Source: Aedes albopictus | Taxonomy: Eukaryota; Arthropoda; Insecta; Diptera; Culicidae | Assembly (NCBI RefSeq): GCF_035046485.1 | Contig: NC_085137.1 | Location: 318,538,739 to 318,602,738, forward strand | Reading direction: 5' to 3' | Length of the DNA stretch: 64,000 bases | Shown here: piece by piece, positions 50,696-62,280 of the stretch | Position numbering within the stretch: position 1 is the stretch's first letter | Layout: the number at the start of each line of letters is the position of its first letter | The notes under the pieces: model-generated | Database searches by the model: none | Told to the model about the DNA's origin: nothing | The model's input: the letters and a program-made list of their open reading frames with translations, nothing else | Position numbers and translations under genes: made by a program

Positions 50696-51619
50696 AGGGT
50701 GATTGGTTCCGGACTTTACAAAATTTTAGGGCATCTAGGTCTTCAAAAGTTATGGAAAAATGCCCAAGGAACATAGGGTCGGAAACCACTGCTAAGTGAG
50801 TCATTCAAATTTTATTTTTTTAAAGTAAGCTCATTTTTGAAATCAAATGTCTCAGGAATTAAAGGTCGTACGTAATGCTTGAAACGAAAGCTAATGAACT
50901 TATCTTTCTTAGCTTTTTTGACGGGGATTTGGTAAAACTACTTTCAAATTTCAAAAAGTTTGCAAAAAGTGTCTTAAAAATCAGTCATTTTTTAAGTATT
51001 TAAAAAAAAATTTAAATGAATAAATAACTTCTGTTAAAAAAGTTCTTCTACAAAACATGCACAAACTTGTTCTCTAAAAATGTTTCTTTGACAGCAAAAC
51101 TCTATCTTTTGTAGATTACCCAAGGGGTTGGTCATTCAGCACACTTCATTTGTGCCGTGATTTTTGAGCGTGTGCCAATATGTGCCTAAACTGTGCCGGT
51201 TGTTTTTCAGTGTGTGCCGAAGTGTGCCGAACGTGCTGGAGGTTTGCCGAATGTGCCCAGTGGAATATTTTCTTAGAATGTTTTTGCGCTAATTATAATC
51301 CTGTCTATTTTTGGCGAATGTTATTGGTCTAGTCGGTGTTTACCGACAAAATTCCACCCAGAACACTTGTCTAGAATCTGTATGAAGGGATTTTTTGCAA
51401 TCGTAAGTATAATGACAGTTTGATTCCATACCGCAAAGTTGGATTTCTATGTTGTGCCCATGTGTGCCGGATTGTGCCGGCATGTGTGCCGAGATGTGCC
51501 GGCATGTGTGCCGGGCACAATGTGCCGAGTGACCAACCCCTTGAGATTACCCAAAAAATGATTTTGAAAATAACACTCCAAATTGCATAAACTTCATACC
51601 AAAACAATGGTCATCACCC
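50695..51619. mobile_element. Possible DNA element with (C/T)AGGGTGAT ends
   Basis: Left end cagggtgattggttcc follows a TA; the right end atcaccct is its complement for about 8-9 bp. The interior is AT-rich and non-coding and carries the 423-bp insert at 51121-51543. Short terminal match, so tentative. Confidence 0.4.
51121..51543. mobile_element. 423-bp hAT-type MITE rich in GTGCCG motifs
   Basis: Ends CAAGGGGTTGGTCA inverted, with an exact 8-bp duplication AGATTACC (51113-51120, 51544-51551). Near both ends short GTGTGCCGA/GTGCCGG words are repeated many times, so subterminal repeat clusters flank an AT-rich middle. Such subterminal motifs are typical hAT transposase binding sites. Non-coding. 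Confidence 0.88.
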
Positions 51620-51621
51620 TA

Positions 51622-51788
51622 GGGGCTGTCCATTAATTACGTAAGGGAATTTTTACGATTTTTCAACACCCCCTCTCCTCCTTGTAAGATTTTTTGTATG
51701 ACAACCCAAAATTTTTTGTATGGCTCGTAAGATTTCTCAAACCCCCACCTCCCCCCCATAAACCCTTATGTAATTAATGGACAGCCCC
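51622..51788. mobile_element. 167-bp MITE (GGGGCTGTCCATTAATTACG ends)
   Basis: Terminal inverted repeats of about 24 bp starting GGGGCTGTCCATTAATTACG; CTA on both sides (51619-51621, 51789-51791). This end sequence is one that I recall as common among short insect MITEs. Non-coding. Confidence 0.85.
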
Positions 51789-51791
51789 CTA

Positions 51792-52115
51792 TCAGTTCGC
51801 GCGTTCGTATGTTGTTGCTCCACAGCATGAAGACGACGGCAGCTGCTGGTGCTGTCGTTACGAACGGAAAACGAGTTCGCTCTTTGACGCGTCGTATCTC
51901 CGCCTGCGGAAGAAAACGAGGCGGAGTTTGGTATTAATAAATCGTGTGAGCAAACTAAGTGCGACGTTTCGACGGAGCGAAAGCACCGATGAAAGTTTAT
52001 TAAAAAGAGCATACATTTATATCCCTCGCACTCGTAGCTCTGCTGCGGTGCTGTTCAGATGAGGGGGTCTATGCGTGCGGCAATTTAAAAGATTTTTTTT
52101 TATTTGACAATGTAA
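51792..52115. other. Unassigned GC-richer stretch in foldback middle
   Basis: Contains CG-rich words (gacgacggcagctgctgg, acgcgtcgtatctccgcctg) unlike its surroundings and a 91-codon minus-strand ORF (51737-52012) without known motifs. It may be captured host sequence. Confidence 0.4.
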
Positions 52116-52119
52116 GTGC

Positions 52120-52178
52120 ATTCTTCTTCTATCTGGCATAACACCCCCACTAGGAGGAGACTGTTTCTCAGCTTTTAA
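52120..52178 (-). mobile_element. Decayed Feilai-like SINE tail fragment
   Basis: 'ttctatctggcataacaccc...gactgtttctcagctt' aligns with 18068-18120 of the full SINE. Confidence 0.55.
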
Positions 52179-52179
52179 A

Positions 52180-53490
52180 GGAACGTTGGGGATTTTTAGG
52201 CGATATTGGGGAGGATAACGGAAATTTTGAATTCATGAGGTTCTTCGGAAAAAAATGATGCCTCTGGAAAATCTAAGCAGCAAGTTGGGCATTTTTTTAG
52301 AAGTTGGGGATTTTAGGAGAAGTTGGGCAAGTGAGAGGAACATTGGGCATTTTAGGAGAATTTGGTGATTTTAAAGGAACTTTGGGACCTATGGGAGATA
52401 TTGGGGAAAGTAAAGAAAACTTAGGAATCTTTAGGTTCTTCGAGGAAAATGATGCCTCTGGGAAATCTAAGCAGCAAGTTGGGTATTTTTTAGATGCAGG
52501 GGATGTTAGGAGAAGTTGGGCATTTTAGGAAAGGTTGAGGATTTGAGCAGAAGCTAGGAGTTTTAGGACAATTTGGGGATTTTTAAGGGTCATTGGGGTT
52601 TTCAGGAGATATTGGGGAGAATAAAGGAAACTTAGGACTCAATAGGTTCTTCGAGGAAAATGATGCCTTTGTAAAATCTAAGCAGCAAGTTTTGTATTTT
52701 TTTAGATGTTGGGGATTTTAGGAGAAGTTGGACATTTTAGGAGAATTTGGGAGAAGTTTTGGGAGATATTGGGGAGAATCAGGGTTTCTCATTTCCACTT
52801 TTCATCTTCTTCCACATTCGAAGACAGTCAGCAGCGAACGGTTATCGCTTTAGTTCGTGTGTATGCTTGTCAGCGACGACAGCAAATTCCGGCGAACGGT
52901 GGGAAGCCACACTTGGAAATTACTCATTCGTCCACATTCGCATCGCAAGCGAATGCGATTCGTGAGTGATGCGATTGATATTGTGCATACGAATTTTTGA
53001 TGTTTTCGAATTATTTTCTTTGCTAATCTAGCATTTCAGCAACAATACAGTAAAAATGTATGCATTACATGCAGAAATTCTCTTCTACTTATGATAATAG
53101 CTGCTTCGATCGCTCACCAGTATTCTTCACTATTTGCCATTCATTCATTCGCTTGCGATCCAAACTGCGACGAATGGCAACGAATATTCATGTCAAGCAG
53201 CTGGCTCATCGCTTCCCACTGGTGATGGGGTTGCGTGTTTGATCACGACGATCCGTTTGCTGCATCTTTCTCGATTCGCTTCAGCAAAGAGGAGTGAATA
53301 TGAATGGAGTGAGGTGAATATACCGATCCTTGGGGAGAATAAAGGGAACTTAGAACTCATGAGGTTCTTCGAGGAAAATGATGCCTATGGAAAATCTAAG
53401 CAGCAAGTTGGGCATTTTACGAGTAGTTGGGGATTTTAGGAGAAGTTGGGGATTTGAGAGGAAATTAGGCATTTTAGAAGTTTCTGGAAA
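52180..53490 (+). repeat. Low-complexity GGGGATTTTAGGAGAAGTT repeat
   Basis: Short units near 'ttaggagaagttggggat' are embedded in a longer period of about 200 bp marked by 'ggttcttcgaggaaaatgat' and 'aatctaagcagcaagttggg' (about 52234, 52432, 52650 and 53362). The spacing between the last two is wider because about 540 bp of unrelated sequence (about 52775-53315) interrupts; its ends are not clear. ORFs here are by-products. Confidence 0.75.
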
Positions 53491-54415
53491 TGATGCCAGG
53501 ATAGGTTATTCACATTTGATCCCGTATGATAAATGTACTTACCGCCTAAGTTTTGTTTTACCCAACTGCCAGTTCAATATACTCAAACTTGGGTACTGTC
53601 GAAGACGGCTAGTAAAAATAAATCAAGTAAATATGAGCCGTCTTTGGCACTGTTCTTTTTATTCAATTGTGGCTTCCCGCACCGAACTGTCAAAGTTGGG
53701 TTGTTTTGCTTTTCGAGCTTTGACACAGTAGCAACTACGAATTGTACGGTCATCTCATGCTCATGCTTAATATAGAGAGTTAATGAGAGAGGAGATAAAA
53801 AAAAACTTAAAAGTTAGTTTAAATGTACTCAAATTTAGGAATTTGGGATTTTCCATTTACGCGGAAAAATAAGAGCACAGTGCTGCTCGTTGGTTGTTCG
53901 GTGGTTGGGGCAAAACCCAACTGAAAAGCACTGTCTATGTCAAATTCAAGTTTTACGTCTGACCGCCGACGCACCGAAGCTCCTATATACAGAAGGTTTG
54001 TGCAAGTATGTGGGTATATCGTGACGTAATTCTCGTCACTTGCGTGTGTCTAGAGCATTTTGGTCAGTTGCCTCAACCAATGAATACGATTCACTAATCG
54101 GGGTGCAGTCGTAACCCAACCAACGAATCCCCGCTGTACTCAATTTTATTTATCAAAGTTATTTCCACCTAACTTAAGGGTTGCGTGCGCCTAGCCAATA
54201 GATGTTATTGATGTTGCTTCCGTTTGCTTCCATTTGAAAAAAAAATATCTATTTTCACTCAACAGAAATTTCGTGCCAGAAACTCCATTTTTGTTGACGT
54301 ACTCGAATTGCAACAGTTAGGCTGTTTCGTTTTTAACTCTTCGACAACAATAAAAAGAGCGCTTGAAAAGGAATATTAAAAAGAACTCAAATTCGAATTT
54401 TTCAGGTTCTCCAGG
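53491..54415. other. Unassigned sequence in foldback middle
   Basis: Mixed AT-rich sequence with words ccgtctttggcactgttc and cccaactgaaaagcactgtc. A 117-codon ORF (53378-53731) is partly low complexity and has no known motif. No transposase signature found on either strand. Confidence 0.4.
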
Positions 54416-54439
54416 TAGTGATGAATAAACCACCTCACG

Positions 54440-57380
54440 GCAAAATTCCCTTTCTTGGATTTCAAAATGGCGGCGGACATCGATTTCCGACGTCTACTCA
54501 TCGAACCCGTTCCGAAAGTACCCGTATTTTATGGGTTTCAATCGACTTTCAAGATCCGATGGCCGCCATCTTGAATTTCAAAATGGCGCCAAACATCGAT
54601 TTTTGACTTCTACTCTTCGAGCCCGTTCCGAAAATACCCATATTTCATGAGTGTCTATCGGTTTTCAAAATCCGATGGCCGCCATCGTGTATTTCAAAAT
54701 GGCGGCGTACACCGATTTTCGACATCTACTCTTCGAGCCCGTTTCAACAATACCCATATTGAATGGGTTTACAACAGTTTTTGAAATCCGATGGCCACCA
54801 TCTTTGATTTCAAAATGGCGGTGGACATCTATCTTTGGCTTCTACTCTTCGAGCCCGTTCCGAAAATACCCATATTGCATGGGTTTACAACAGTTTTTGA
54901 AATCCGATGGCCGCCATCTTGGATTTCAAAATGGCGGCGGACACCAATTTCGACATCTACTCTTCGAGCCCGTTCCGAAAATACCCATATTGCATGGGTT
55001 TACAACAGTTTTTGAAATCCGATGGCCGCCATCTTGGATTTCAAAATGGCGGCGGACATCGATTTTTGTCTTCTACTCTTCGAGCCCGTTCCGAAAATAC
55101 CCATATTGCATAGGTTTACAACAGTTTTTGAAATCCGATGGCCGCCATCTTGGATTTCAAAATGGAGGCGGACATCGATTTTTGACTTCTACTCTTCGAG
55201 CCCGTTCCGAAAATACCCATATTGCATAGGTTTACAACAGTTTTTGAAATCCGATGGCCGCCATCTTGCATTTCAAAATGGCGGCGGACATCGATTTTTG
55301 ACTTCTACTCTTCGAGCCCGTTCCAAAAATACCCATATTGCATGGGTTTACAACATTTTTTGAAATCCGATGGCCGCCATCTTGGATTTCAAAATGGCGG
55401 CGGACATCGATTTTTGGCTTCTACTCTTCGAGCCCGTTCCGAAAATACCCATATTGCATGAGTTTACAACAGTTTTTGAAATCCGATGGCCGCCATCTTG
55501 GATTTCAAAATGGCGGCGGACATCGATTTTTGGCTTCTACTCTTCGAGCCCGTTCCGAAAATACCCATATTGCATAGGTTTACAACAGTTTTTGAAATCC
55601 GATGGCCGCCATCTTGGATTTAAAAATGGAGGCGGACATCGATTTTTGACTTCTACTCTTCGAGCCCGTTCCGAAAATACCCATATTGCATGGGTTTACA
55701 ACAGTTTTTGAAATCCGATGGCCGCCATCTTGGATTTCAAAATGGCGGCGGACACCAATTTTCGACATCTACTCTTCGAGCCCGTTCCAAAAATACCCAT
55801 ATTGCATGGGTTTACAACAGTTTTTGAAATCCGATGGCCGCCATCTTTGATTTCAAAATGGCGGCGGACATCGATTTTTGTCTTCTACTCTTCGAGCCCG
55901 TTCCGAAAATACCCATATTGCATGGGTTTACAACAGTTTTTGAAATCCGATGGCCGCCATCTTGGATTTAAAAATGGCGGCGGACATCGATTTTTGGCTT
56001 CTACTCTTCGAGCCCGTTCCGAAAATACCCATATTGCATGGGTTTACAACAGTTTTTGAAATCCGATGGCCGCCATCTTGGATTTCAAAATGGCGGCGGA
56101 CACCAATTTTCGACATCTACTCTTCGAGCCCGTTCCAAAAATACCCATATTGCATGGGTTTACAACAGTTTTTGAAATCCGATGGCCGCCATCTTTGATT
56201 TCAAAATGGCGGCGGACATAGAGTTTTGGCTTCTACTCTTCGAGCCCGTTCCGAAAATACCCATATTGCATGGGTTTACAACAGTGTTTGAAATCTGATG
56301 GCCGCCATCTTGGATTTCAAAATGGCGGCGGACATAGAGTTTTGGCTTCTACTCTTCGAGCCCGTTCCGAAAATACCCATATTGCATGGGTTTACAACAG
56401 TGTTTGAAATCTGATGGCCGCCATCTTGGATTTCAAAATGGCGGCGAACACCAATTTTCGACATCTACTCTTCGAGCCCGTTCCAAAAATACCCATATTG
56501 CATGGGTTTACAACAGTTTTTGAAATCCGATGGCCGCCATCTTTGATTTCAAAATGGCGGCGGACATCGATTTTTGGCTTCTACTCTTCGAGCCCGTTCC
56601 GAAAATACCCATATTGCATGGGTTTACAACAGTGTTTGAAATCTGATGGCCGCCATCTTGGATTTCAAAATGGCGGCGGACACCAATTTTCGACATCTAC
56701 TCTTCGAGCCCGTTCCAAAAATACCCATATTGCATGGGTTTACAACAGTTTTTGAAATCCGATGGCCGCCATCTTTGATTTCAAAATGGCGGCGGACATC
56801 GATTTTTGGCTTCTACTCTTCGAGCCCGTTCCGAAAATACCCATATTGCATGGGTTTACAACAGTTTTTTGAAATCCGATGGCCGCCATCTTGGATTTCA
56901 AAATGGCGGCGGACATCGATTTTTGGCTTCTACTCTTCGAGCCCGTTCCGAAAATACCCATATTGCATAGGTTTACAACAGTTTTTGAAATCCGATGGCC
57001 GCCATCTTGGATTTCAAAATGGCGGCGGACACCAATTTTCGACATCTACTCTTCGAGCCCGTTCCAAAAATACCCATATTGCATGGGTTTACAACAGTTT
57101 TTGAAATCCGATGGCCGCCATCTTGGATTTCAAAATGGCGGCGGACGTCGATTTTTGGCTTCTACTCTTCGAGCCCGTTCCGAAAATACCCCTATTGCAT
57201 GGGTTTACAACAGTTTTTGAAATCTGATGGCCGCCATCTTGGATTTCAAAATGGCGGCGGACACCAATTTTCGACATCTACTCTTCGAGCCCGTTCCAAA
57301 AATACCCATATTGCATGGGTTTACAACAGTTTTTGAAATCCGATGGCCGCCATCTTGGATTTCAAAATGGCGGCGGAACT
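54440..57380 (-). repeat. 116-bp tandem array, right arm (inverted)
   Basis: About 25 units of 115-116 bp, the reverse complement of the left arm ('ccgatggccgccatcttgg', 'cccgttccgaaaataccc'). More homogeneous near 55-57 kb than at the inner edge (54.45-54.75 kb), where units are diverged, as expected if unequal exchange homogenises the array core. Confidence 0.9.
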
Positions 57381-57494
57381 CGTTTTTTGGTATCCGGAAG
57401 ATAAATATTGTTGATTATAACAAATATTTCATTTCAAATTAATATTTTTTTATTCAATTTTTTCCCACTATGCGGAAGATTTATGTTCCGGATT

Positions 57495-57770
57495 TGCTAT
57501 CAATGATAGGATAGATAGAGATAATGATAGAATTTTTCTGATAGTATCTTTTTTTTTTAAAGATAGATGATAGAGATAGACCACGTCTATCCTTGATAGT
57601 AAAAATGCTGATAGTATCAGTAACCTTCTATCAGCTGATAGAGATAATTATTTTATCTTCTATCCATCAGTTTAAAAAAATTGATAGTATCTCTATCAGT
57701 GCCCCTACTGATAGTATCAGTTGATACTATCCAAAGATAGGACTGATAATGATAATTGATAGAGATAATT
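57495..57770. repeat. GATAGTATC microsatellite, right arm
   Basis: Same word set as 48185-48435, inverted overall, directly inside the right terminus. Confidence 0.83.
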
Positions 57771-57780
57771 TTGGTGCCTG

Positions 57781-60569
57781 TGTCTGATCTTTGGCATGCT
57801 ATGTTGGGTTGAGCTTACCAGGCTCAAAGAATCACATAAGCAGCAAAACCAGTAAAATATTCAACAACTTCCTCGACAGTTCGCAATTTATACGTTCTAA
57901 CACACCTCAACGAGTTCTGTCTGATCTTTGGCATGCTATGTTGGGTTGAGCTTACCAGGCTCAAAAAATCACATAAGCAGCAAAACCAGTAAAATATTCA
58001 ACAACTTCCTCGACAATTCGCAATTTATACGTTCTAACACATCTCAACGAGTTCTGTCTGATCTTTGGCATGCTATGTTGGCTTGAGCTTACCAGGCTCA
58101 AAAAATCACATAAGCAGCAAAACCAGTAAAATATTCAACAACTTCCTCGACAATTCGCAATTTATACGTTCTAACACACCTCAACGAGTTCTGTCTGATC
58201 TTTGGCATGCTATGTTAGGTTGAGCTTACCAGGCTCAAAAAATCACATAAGCAGCAAAACCAGTAAAATATTCAACAACTTCCTCGACAATTCGCAATTT
58301 ATACGTTCTAACACACCTCAACGAGTTCTGTCTGATCTTTGGCATGCTATGTTGGGTTGAGCTTACCAGGCTCAAAAAATCACATAAGCAGCAAAACCAG
58401 TAAAATATTCAACAACTTCTTCTACAGTTCGCAATTTATACGTTCTAACACACCTCAACGAGTTCTGTCTGATCTTTGGCATGCTATGTTGGGTTGAGCT
58501 TACCAGGCTCAAAAAATCACATAAGCAGCAAAACCAGTTAAATATTCAACAACTTCTTCTACAGTTCGCAATTTATACGTTCTAACACACCTCAACGAGT
58601 TCTGTCTGATCTTTGGCATGCTATGTTGGGTTGAGCTTCCCAGGCTCAAAATCACATAAGCAGCAAAACCAGTAAAATATTCTACAACTTCCTCGACAGT
58701 TCGCAATTTATACGTTCTAACACACCTCAACGAGTTCTGTCTGATCTTTGGCATGCTATGTTGGGTTGAGCTTACCAGGCTCAAAAAATCACATAAGCAG
58801 CAAAACCAGTAAAATATTCAACAACTTCCTCGACAGTTCGCAATTTATACGTTCTAACACACAGAGATGGCATAGATACACTGATAAACAGCTCTGCGTA
58901 CACATCTTCAATAAACTGTGCGCCGCTCTGTTTTGCTACGAATGTGGACCGGCAACAAACACACATCGCTTAGCCGTAAAACTTTGCGGGAGAGTGCAAA
59001 TGTGTAAGTTGCCACACCATCTGCGCGAGGCGTCACAGAGCTCAAACTTCTTCTGCGTGAGCTTCGCTCATTTCTTGAAATGTGCTACACATCTGCGCTG
59101 TCTGAACTGGAAGTTGTAGGCTCTCGGCATTACAGAGTAGCGCAGCGCTGCGATGTGAGCTGTGTGTTAGACTGTACTTTCTCTTGCTTTCCTGCGCTCA
59201 CCGTCGTGCGCGATGCGACAACGATGCCGAGTGCGTGCAGCCCGACAACGCAGAAGATAATTCTTTACACGCACTCTTTCTCATCTTGCAGGCTGTGTGA
59301 AATGTGTATTTTTTCATCTTCTCACTTAGCGCTCTGAGGAGCATGCCATCTCTGCTAACACACCTCAACGAGTTCTGTCTGATCTTTGGCATGCTATGTT
59401 GGGTTGAGCTTCCCAGGCCCAAAATCACATAAGCAGCAAAACCAGTAAAATATTCAACAACTTCCTCGACAGTTCGCAATTTATACGTTCTAACACACCT
59501 CAACGAGTTCTGTCTGATCTTTGGCATGCTATGTTGGGTTGAGCTTCCCAGGCCCAAAATCACATAAGCAGCAAAACCAGTAAAATATTCAACAACTTCC
59601 TCGACAGTTCGCAATTTATACGTTCTAACACACCTCAACGAGTTCTGTCTGATCTTTGGCATGCTATGTTAGGTTGAGCTTACCAGGCTCAAAGAATCAC
59701 ATAAGCAGCAAAACCAGTAAAATATTCAACAACTTCCTCGACAGTTCGCAATTTATACGTTCTAACACACCTCAACGAGTTCTGTCTGATCTTTGGCATG
59801 CTATGTTAGGTTGAGCTTACCAGGCTCAAAAAATCACATAAGCAGCAAAACCAATAAAATATTCAGCAACTTCCTCGACAGTTCGCAATTTATACGTTCT
59901 AACACACCTCAAAATCTTTGGCATGCTATGTTAGGTTGAGCTTACCAGGCTCAAAAAATCACACAAGCAGCAAAACCATTAAAATATTCAACAACTTCCT
60001 CGACAGTTCGCAATTTATACGTTCTAACACACCTCAACGAGTTCTGTCTGATCTTTGGCATGCTATGTTGGGTTGAGCTTACCAGGCTCAAAAAATCACA
60101 TAAGCAGCAAAGCCAGTAAAATATTCAACAACTTCCTCGACAGTTCGCAATTTATACGTTCTAACACACCTCAACGAGTTCTGTCTGATCTTTGGCATGC
60201 TATGTTGGGTTGAGCTTACCATTCTCAAAAATTCACATAAGCAGCAAAACCAGTTAAATATTCAACAACTTCCTCGACAGTTCGCAATTTATACGTTCTA
60301 ACACACCTCAACGAGTTCTGTCTGATCTTTGGCATGCTATGTTAGGTCGAGCTTACCAGGCTCAAAAAATCACATAAGCAGCAAAACCAGTAAAATATTC
60401 AGCAACTTCCTCGACAGTTCGCAATTTATACGTTCTAACACACCTCAACGAGTTCTGTCTGATCTTTGGCATGCTATGTTGGGTTGAGCTTACCAGGCTC
60501 AAAAAAATCACATAAGCAGCAAAACCAGTAAAATATTCAGCAACTTCCTCGACAGTTTGCAATTTATAC
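57781..60569. repeat. 137-bp tandem array, right part
   Basis: About 17 units continuing the array at 46420-48172 in the same orientation, interrupted by a 493-bp element at 58862-59354. One unit near 59900-59930 has lost the 'aacgagttctgtctg' segment. The block ends where the 73-bp array begins, in mid-unit. Confidence 0.9.
58862..59354. mobile_element. 493-bp hAT-type element in 137-bp array
   Basis: Ends CAGAGATGGCAT and ATGCCATCTCTG (partial inverted repeat), flanked by an exact 8-bp duplication CTAACACA (58854-58861, 59355-59362) taken from the array unit. The interior is GC-richer (gcgctgcgatgtgagctgtg) than the array. No transposase. Confidence 0.87.
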
Positions 60570-61250
60570 GTTGGATTTAAATTTTTAGTTGACCCAACTA
60601 GGTCCGATGGCTACTCCACACCACCGACCAACCTATTCGAAAGTTGGATTTAAATTTTCAGTTGACCCAACTAGGTCCGATGGCTACTCCGCACCACCGA
60701 CCAACCTATTCGAAAGTTGGATTTAAATTTTCAGTTGACCCAACTAGGTCCGATGGCTACTCCGCACCACCGACCAACCTATTCGAAAGTTGGATTTAAA
60801 TTTTCAGTTGACCCAACTAGGTCCGATGGCTACTCCGCACCACCGACCAACTTATTCGAAAGTTGGATTTGAATTTTCAGTTGACCCAACTAGGTCCGAT
60901 GGCTACTCCGCACCACCGACCAACCTATTCGAAAGTTGGATTTAAATTTTCAGTTGACCCAACTAGGTCCGATGGCTACTCCGCACCACCGACCAACCTA
61001 TTCGAAAGTTGGATTTAAATTTTCAGTTGACCCAACTAGGTCCGATGGCTACTCCGCACCACCGACCAACCTATTCGAAAGTTGGATTTAAATTTTCAGT
61101 TGACCCAACTAGGTCCGATGGCTACTCCGCACCACCGACCAACCTATTCGAAAGTTGGATTTAAATTTTTTAGTTAACCCAACTAGGTCCGATGGCTAGT
61201 CCGCACCACCGACCAACCCACTCCAGAGTTGGATTTAAATTTTGAGTTGC
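60570..61250 (+). repeat. 73-bp tandem array
   Basis: Nine or so units of exactly 73 bp starting gttggatttaaattttcag and containing 'gacccaactaggtccgatgg'. Copies at 60570, 60643, 60716, 60789, 60862, 60935, 61008, 61081, 61154. Nearly uniform in the middle and diverged at both edges. Confidence 0.92.
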
Positions 61251-61262
61251 CCCATATATGCC

Positions 61263-61500
61263 TTTCCAACAACTTCTATTACAGTTCACAATTTATACGT
61301 TCTAGCACACTTCACCGAATTATGTCTGATCTTGGGCATCCTATGTTGGATTAAACCTACCAGGCTCAAAACCACATGAGCAGCAAAACTCACGTTACGT
61401 GAACAATAAAATTACAAATACAATTACAAAACCATACAATATTTGCATCAACGACCAACTTTCACCTGAGTTGGATTATGAATGTTCAGTCGACCCATAC
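61263..61500 (+). repeat. Diverged single copies of the 137-bp and 73-bp units
   Basis: 61263-61393 is a divergent 137-bp unit ('acagttcacaatttatacg', 'gtctgatcttgggcatccta'). It is followed near 61455-61500 by a divergent relic of the 73-bp unit ('accaactttcacctgagttg'). They look like founder-like copies outside the homogenised arrays. Confidence 0.65.
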
Positions 61501-62280
61501 ATGCCTTCCAATCATTTTTTTTTATAACCAAGTTCATTGCAAGCTCGATTGCTAGTTCAAAATTAATAGACCTGTCTGTAATTCCATTTTTTTTTTTGCG
61601 CGTACACTAAGCCATTTTGAGACTTAGTACTTTCATCGAATCTATCACGAACTATTAAACTTAAATTCTCTATCCAACTAGGTCTAACTACCGACCAACC
61701 ATACTGACTTTTTTTGTATTGTCCCAATAAGCTCTTCTAAATTACCTCCTCAAAGAGGCAATCTTCCAGTTCACTATCTGAGACTCTATTTGGCGACAAA
61801 GATCAATACCCATGTCCACGCTATATTTGGTCCCTTACAATCTACAAGCAAATATTATTGTATTTTTCTGTCCGATCATCATGTGTTGGGAACGTTGTAT
61901 CTCTTTGTTTTCACCCAAAAACCAATCCCCTTTTCTTCTGTTTTAAAAATCGTTGAAAAATATAACAACCGTAGCCAACTTTGAAGTTCGTATCAGTTCA
62001 TAAAATGTAATGATAATTTTGCGAATATCAATACAATAATCATGTCCAAAACGCGTAAAATACCATTTGTGCAACACTTCCACCTATGAGTTTTGCTTTG
62101 CGACAGATTGCCAATCAGCCTCCCTCCATCGTGCCAACCCAATGCCAAGCAATAAACCATTTTACAAGCCGATTCGGATCAGCTGATCGCTTATTTCATG
62201 AATGAAAACTTGGCAGGAAGTGCCGTACTAGAAGTATAATATCAATATCAACATTGTTGTCATTTAATCTAATGTGTTAT
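61501..62280. repeat. 5' region of giant element, copy 1 of an internal duplication
   Basis: Within this, about 61885-62240 ('gggaacgttgtatctc', 'aatatcaatacaataatcat', 'acttccacctatgagttttg', 'atcgtgccaac') is paralleled in order by 62465-62830. No gag-like ORF in any frame. Confidence 0.6.

Larger units (their letters stand above)
48173..57780. mobile_element. 9.6-kb foldback element with tandem-repeat arms
   Basis: Termini CAGGCACC(G/A)AAATTATCT in inverted orientation, flanked by an exact 8-bp duplication TGTCTGAT (48165-48172, 57781-57788). The duplication is itself part of the 137-bp array unit, so the insertion interrupted an existing array. The arms are GATAGTATC-type microsatellite next to each end, then about 2.2 kb (left) and 2.9 kb (right) of a 116-bp tandem unit in opposite orientations. 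The 3.7-kb middle contains smaller elements and low-complexity sequence but no transposase that I can recognise. The architecture, long inverted repeats built of tandem repeats, recalls the Foldback/Galileo elements of Drosophila. The 8-bp duplication and CAG ends would also suit hAT. Confidence 0.82.

Noticed and set aside
48490..57380. Many overlapping ORFs of 60-150 codons (MAAILDFKMAADIDF and related)
   Set aside because: They are translations of a 116-bp tandem unit that lacks stops in several frames; start and end follow the repeat period, and both strands are open.
46420..60569. CRISPR-like array of regular repeats
   Set aside because: Units are 137 bp and contiguous with no unique spacers; the genome is eukaryotic.
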